NCBI GenBank assembly: GCA_964417785.1
Contig: CAYQJO010000168.1
Span: forward strand, 1-9,534
Direction: 5' to 3'
From: DAOTUL01 sp034437435
GTDB lineage: Bacteria > Chloroflexota > Anaerolineae > Aggregatilineales > Phototrophicaceae
Length of the DNA stretch: 9,534 nucleotides
Within the stretch, counting starts at the first letter, position 1; every line of letters begins with the position of its first letter. The translations under genes and the position numbers were made by a program. The notes below the pieces were generated by a model. That model made no database searches, had not been told where the DNA came from, and worked only from the letters and a program-made list of their open reading frames with translations. This document shows, one piece after another, positions 6,768-9,534 of this stretch.

Positions 6768-6794
6768 TTGCGTTACAATTGCAACGTGCATAAT
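6768..6794 (+). promoter_or_regulatory. Candidate promoter of the sugar-importer operon
   Basis: CATAAT at 6789-6794 (five of six matches to TATAAT) is preceded by TTGCGT at 6768-6773, with a short 15-nt spacer. A start near 6801 would give a leader of about 40 nt before the binding-protein ATG. The spacing is poor, so an activator may be required or the true -35 may differ. The palindrome at 6771-6786 sits inside this promoter. Confidence 0.4.
6771..6786. promoter_or_regulatory. Palindromic operator candidate upstream of the binding-protein gene
   Basis: CGTTACAATTGCAACG is a 16-bp palindrome with a single mismatched pair. It lies between the -35-like and -10-like hexamers, where a bound repressor would block polymerase. 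The TTGCAACG half-site resembles those used by LacI-family sugar regulators, although the centre is AATTG rather than the usual CG. No regulator gene is in the window. Confidence 0.45.
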
Positions 6795-6826
6795 CGCACA
6801 TCTTTTTACGATGTAAGATTGTTTCG

Positions 6827-6832
6827 AAAGGA
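6827..6832 (+). promoter_or_regulatory. Shine-Dalgarno AAAGGA deciding the binding-protein start
   Basis: AAAGGA ends 7 nt before the ATG at 6840. This fixes the start there and not at 6768, which would lie within the promoter region and place extra residues ahead of the signal peptide. Confidence 0.7.
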
Positions 6833-6839
6833 TACCTCA

Positions 6840-8069
6840 ATGAATCGTTCTAAGCTCATACTGGCTCTGCTGCTGGTGCTGGCCTTTGCCAGTCTGGCTC
6901 CAATCATGGCCCAGGACTCGCCCGTGACCCTGACCCTGTGGCACGCCAAGCAAGACGCCGAAGGCGATACTCTGCTGGCTCTGATTGATGCCTTCAACGA
7001 GGCCAACATCGATGTCCAGATCGAACCTGTTTTCAACCCCAGCAACACCCTTCAGGACAGCTTCCGCACGGCAGCCGGTGCCGGTGAAGGTCCCGACATC
7101 ATCATCTGGGCCAACGATGCTACCGGTGACTGGGCCACGCAGAACCTGATCGCCCCCATCAGCGAAATGATCGACAGTGAACTCGAAGAACAGATCACCG
7201 AGTCAGCCTGGGGTACCGTCACCTACAATGGTGAGATTTACGGTGTGCCTTTCTCCGCCAAAACCCTGACCCTGTTCTACAACGAAGCACTGGTTCCCGA
7301 TGCGCCGGAGACCTGGGCAGACGTCGTCGACTACTCAGAAGAACTGGCCGCTGATGGCTTCACCGGCATGGCTTTCCAGAACGGCTTCTTCCACAGCGCG
7401 GGCTTCCTCTATGCCCTGGATGGCGCACTGATGGATGAAGACGGCAACGCCACCTTCCCGGCTGACAGCGAGGGTGCTGAAGCCGTAGACGCTTATCTCC
7501 AGTTCCACGCCGACATGTACCAGCTCGGCCAGGATATGGACAGCGGTATCATCATTGATGGTGCCTCCCCGAACCCCGCGTTCCAGCAGGGCGAAATCGG
7601 CATGGTTTACGACGGTATCTGGAACCTGGGTCAGTTCGAGCAGGACCTCGGTGACGACCTGGGTGTTGCGCTGATGCCGGCGCTGGACAATGGTGAAGTT
7701 CCGGCTCTGTTTGCCCAGACCGAAGCCTTCTACTTCAACCAGAATCTGGCCGATACCGAGCGCCTGGAAGCCGCCCTGGCCTGGGGTGCTTTCGTCACCA
7801 GCGAAGCCGGTCAGACGATTGCTGCCGAAGGTGGCCTGCTGCCTGTGAACCCGGCGGTTGAGGTCGAGAGCGAGAATCTCCAGACCTTTGCCGAGCAGTT
7901 TGCCCTGGGGACACCCTTCCCCAACCGCGCTGAGATGAGCTGCTTCTGGGGACCAATGCAGGACGCCATCACCGCCGTGAGCGAAGGTGGTGAGGAAGTG
8001 TCGGCAGCCCGCGCCAATGCTTACGAGCAGGTCCAGACCTGCATTGACGAACTGCACGCAGATGCGTAG
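6840..8069 (+). CDS. Sugar ABC transporter substrate-binding protein (MalE-type)
   Basis: A 409-residue extracellular solute-binding protein of family 1, the MalE group, which binds maltose, maltodextrins or related oligosaccharides and delivers them to the permease. Residues 1-24 form a Sec signal peptide (basic NRSK, then a Leu-rich core) with likely cleavage after PIMA24. Unlike many Gram-positive-type binding proteins it has no lipobox Cys. Family features include TLTLWHAKQDAEGD (31-43), GPDIIIWAND (84-93), GEIYGVPFSAKTLTLFYNEALVP (131-153), GEIGMVYDGIWNLGQF (251-266) and ALAWGAFVTSEAGQ (312-325). Trp34, Trp261 and Trp370 are candidates for stacking on sugar rings. Cys368 and Cys401 could form a disulfide. 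It is the first gene of the importer operon and is followed by a hairpin and the two permease genes. The exact sugar cannot be told from sequence. Confidence 0.93.
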   Translation: MNRSKLILALLLVLAFASLAPIMAQDSPVTLTLWHAKQDAEGDTLLALIDAFNEANIDVQIEPVFNPSNTLQDSFRTAAGAGEGPDIIIWANDATGDWATQNLIAPISEMIDSELEEQITESAWGTVTYNGEIYGVPFSAKTLTLFYNEALVPDAPETWADVVDYSEELAADGFTGMAFQNGFFHSAGFLYALDGALMDEDGNATFPADSEGAEAVDAYLQFHADMYQLGQDMDSGIIIDGASPNPAFQQGEIGMVYDGIWNLGQFEQDLGDDLGVALMPALDNGEVPALFAQTEAFYFNQNLADTERLEAALAWGAFVTSEAGQTIAAEGGLLPVNPAVEVESENLQTFAEQFALGTPFPNRAEMSCFWGPMQDAITAVSEGGEEVSAARANAYEQVQTCIDELHADA

Positions 8070-8100
8070 CCCGGATCGTCGCTAACAAAATAAACTTTAT

Positions 8101-8128
8101 GCAGGGCAAGAGGTCTCTCTTGCCCTGC
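8101..8128 (+). terminator. Strong intercistronic hairpin between binding-protein and permease genes
   Basis: GCAGGGCAAGAG (8101-8112) and CTCTTGCCCTGC (8117-8128) pair perfectly over 12 bp around a GTCT loop. No T-run follows (the next bases are TGTGTT), so it is unlikely to be a full Rho-independent terminator. Such a hairpin after the binding-protein gene typically protects the upstream mRNA or causes partial termination, so that more binding protein than permease is made. Confidence 0.85.
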
Positions 8129-8168
8129 TGTGTTAAACCAAACATGTATTGTAAAAACGAGTACGATC

Positions 8169-9422
8169 ATGGCAACAATCAATGAAACGTTGCACGAAAC
8201 ACCCACCTGGTTGGACAGTTTGAAACAGGGTGTACGCGAAAGTGGGCTGCCCTGGGCGTTCATCGCACCATCCCTCATCATTATGCTGTTCATCACATTC
8301 ACCCCACAGGCTTACCAGATATACATTTCGCTGTTTGATTACAAAGCCGAGAACCTGGGTGGCGTCCCGGCTGACTATATCGGTCTCGGCAACTATACTG
8401 ACATCCTGTCCGATGGGTTGAACGTTCCAAACTACAATTTCTTGCCCTTACTTGGCTTCAACATATCCTGGACGCTAATTAACGTCTTTTTCCATGTGGT
8501 GATCGGTGTGGCGGTCGCATTGGCTCTGAACGCCAAGCATGTTTTGGGACGGCGCATCTACCGCGTGCTGTTTATTCTGCCCTGGGCGCTTCCCGGTTAC
8601 ATCACCGCACTGATCTGGAACAACCTGTGGCAGCGTAACGATGGCGGGATCAACCTGCTGCTGGAAAGCGCCAATGACAACCTGGGGACCGGTTTTTCCA
8701 CCACCACCGGATGGCTGACGGAACTCACCTATCCCATTGATCTGCGTATCATCGTGCCACCGGCGATTGTCTTGGTTTGTGGTTTGCTGGCCTATGTGTT
8801 TATCCGGCGCATCATGCGCGGTGATCTCAAGAATCCAGATAACGGCCAGCTTTATGTGGTGCGAACTGTCTTCTGGGGCGGGATTACACTGATTTTAGGG
8901 CTGGCCGCTATCGGTACACTGCTGGACTGGCTGGGCAACAGCGGTGAAGCCAGCAGCGCCGTCATCCTCCTGTTTGACCGTGCCAGCGCACCCGTCCTGG
9001 CCTTCTACGCGGTTCTCATCGCCAACATCTGGCTCGGCTGGCCCTTCATGATGGTGGTGGCGACCGGCGCACTTCAGAGTATCCCGCCCGATCTCTACGA
9101 AGCCGCCGATGTGGACGGCGCAACCCGGTGGGAGCAGTTCTGGCAGATTACCATACCGCTCATTCGCCCGGCGATGGTGCCGGCGATTATGCTGGGTACG
9201 ATTATGACGTTCAACCAATTCAACGTCATCTTCTTCATCACTGGCGGCGGTCCGCGTGGACAGACCGATCTGCTCATCACCCAGGCATACAAGCTGATTC
9301 AGCAGGAACAGCTCTATGGTGCGGCGGCGGCATTCAGCATCGTCGTCTTCCTGGTTCTGCTGGTCATCACCCTGATTAACAACCGTATCACCAGTGCGAC
9401 AAAGGCTTACGATGAGGCTTGA
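8169..9422 (+). CDS. Sugar ABC transporter permease (MalF-type) with an extra transmembrane insert
   Basis: A 417-residue inner-membrane permease. The conserved EAA loop that contacts the ATPase is intact: EAADVDGATRWEQFWQ, then ITIPLIRP (residues 311-334). Other family signatures are WAFIAPSLIIMLFITFTP (TM1), IYRVLFILPWALPGYI (about 130-145), ANIWLGWPFMMV (285-296) and GGGPRGQTDLLITQAY (359-374). Predicted TMs are about 29-50, 97-120, 131-153, 195-213, 233-254, 275-300, 335-358 and 386-405. The fourth and fifth lie in an insert (about 185-270) that common MalF homologues of roughly 290-300 residues lack. The ATG at 8169 was chosen over an upstream GTG (8130) that directly abuts the hairpin; its ribosome site is weak (ACGAG). 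It overlaps the next permease gene by 11 nt. Confidence 0.9.
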   Translation: MATINETLHETPTWLDSLKQGVRESGLPWAFIAPSLIIMLFITFTPQAYQIYISLFDYKAENLGGVPADYIGLGNYTDILSDGLNVPNYNFLPLLGFNISWTLINVFFHVVIGVAVALALNAKHVLGRRIYRVLFILPWALPGYITALIWNNLWQRNDGGINLLLESANDNLGTGFSTTTGWLTELTYPIDLRIIVPPAIVLVCGLLAYVFIRRIMRGDLKNPDNGQLYVVRTVFWGGITLILGLAAIGTLLDWLGNSGEASSAVILLFDRASAPVLAFYAVLIANIWLGWPFMMVVATGALQSIPPDLYEAADVDGATRWEQFWQITIPLIRPAMVPAIMLGTIMTFNQFNVIFFITGGGPRGQTDLLITQAYKLIQQEQLYGAAAAFSIVVFLVLLVITLINNRITSATKAYDEA

Positions 9423-9534
9423 AACAACTGCTCAACCGACCCTTGCACGCGCAGGTTATTCGCCTGCTACCGGTGAACCAGCCTCGGTTCTGGACCGCTT
9501 CATGCGACCCCACATTCGCGGTATTGTTATCCGG
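9412..9534 (+). CDS. Second sugar ABC transporter permease (MalG-type), partial
   Basis: The first 41 codons are present, then the right edge cuts the gene. The ATG at 9412 lies inside the end of the MalF-type gene (11-nt overlap), with AAAGG (9401-9405) 6 nt upstream. The visible residues are a polar cytoplasmic tail (MRLETTAQPTLARAG, then ASVLDRFMRPHIRG) leading towards what is probably TM1. The assignment rests mainly on gene order, since a MalG-type permease usually follows MalF. The sequence itself is too short to confirm the family. Confidence 0.7.
   Translation, partial: MRLETTAQPTLARAGYSPATGEPASVLDRFMRPHIRGIVIR

Noticed and set aside
6768..6839. Upstream in-frame start for the binding protein
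   Set aside because: It would add 24 residues ahead of a normal signal peptide and begin within the promoter, whereas the ATG at 6840 has a well-placed AAAGGA.
7335..8057. Minus-strand open frame of 240 codons
   Set aside because: It is antisense to the clearly real binding-protein gene and has no recognisable domain.
8130..8168. GTG start for the MalF-type permease
   Set aside because: It begins 2 nt after the hairpin, leaving no room for a ribosome site. The ATG at 8169 gives the usual short cytoplasmic N-terminus.

Overview
The window looks like a chromosomal segment of a Chloroflexota bacterium, probably from an Anaerolineae-like lineage. The pointers are a lipoprotein with back-to-back EVTRVV repeats and a Pro/Thr linker (a style common in that phylum), fairly high GC, many oligosaccharide-handling genes, and dense coding with start/stop overlaps. 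This placement comes from protein style only; there is no rRNA or other marker gene.

Layout: two divergent blocks meet at about 6.03-6.17 kb. Left of it, five genes on the minus strand form one tight operon, read from 6021 down to beyond the left edge. They are a small lipoprotein (5317-6021), a large cytosolic (alpha/alpha)6-barrel glycosidase-like protein (2890-5310), a soluble PAS histidine kinase (1868-2881), a ThrB-family GHMP kinase (987-1868), and a lipoprotein with a TPR-like segment and a GH5-like barrel that runs off the left edge (1-1006). Junctions are +6 nt, +8 nt, a 1-nt overlap and a 20-nt overlap, and no internal promoter was recognised.

Right of the divergent region, the plus strand carries a 74-residue single-pass membrane protein (6167-6391) coupled by a GTGA overlap to a DUF971/GBBH-like N-terminal domain protein (6388-6711). 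After a 128-nt gap with a near-perfect palindrome in promoter position comes a carbohydrate ABC importer: a MalE-type binding protein (6840-8069), a strong intercistronic hairpin, a MalF-type permease (8169-9422) and the start of a MalG-type permease (9412-9534, cut by the right edge).

How the genes may work together: the importer would bring oligosaccharide into the cell, and the glycosidase-like protein, which has no signal peptide, could act on it there. The histidine kinase and GHMP kinase in the same operon hint at a sensing or phosphorylation role. That link is inference from position. The ThrB-like protein and the GH5-like protein each lack residues considered important in their families, so their default names (homoserine kinase, cellulase) should be treated with care. 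No RNA gene, CRISPR array, insertion sequence or phage gene was seen. No gap without a gene exceeds 150 nt.
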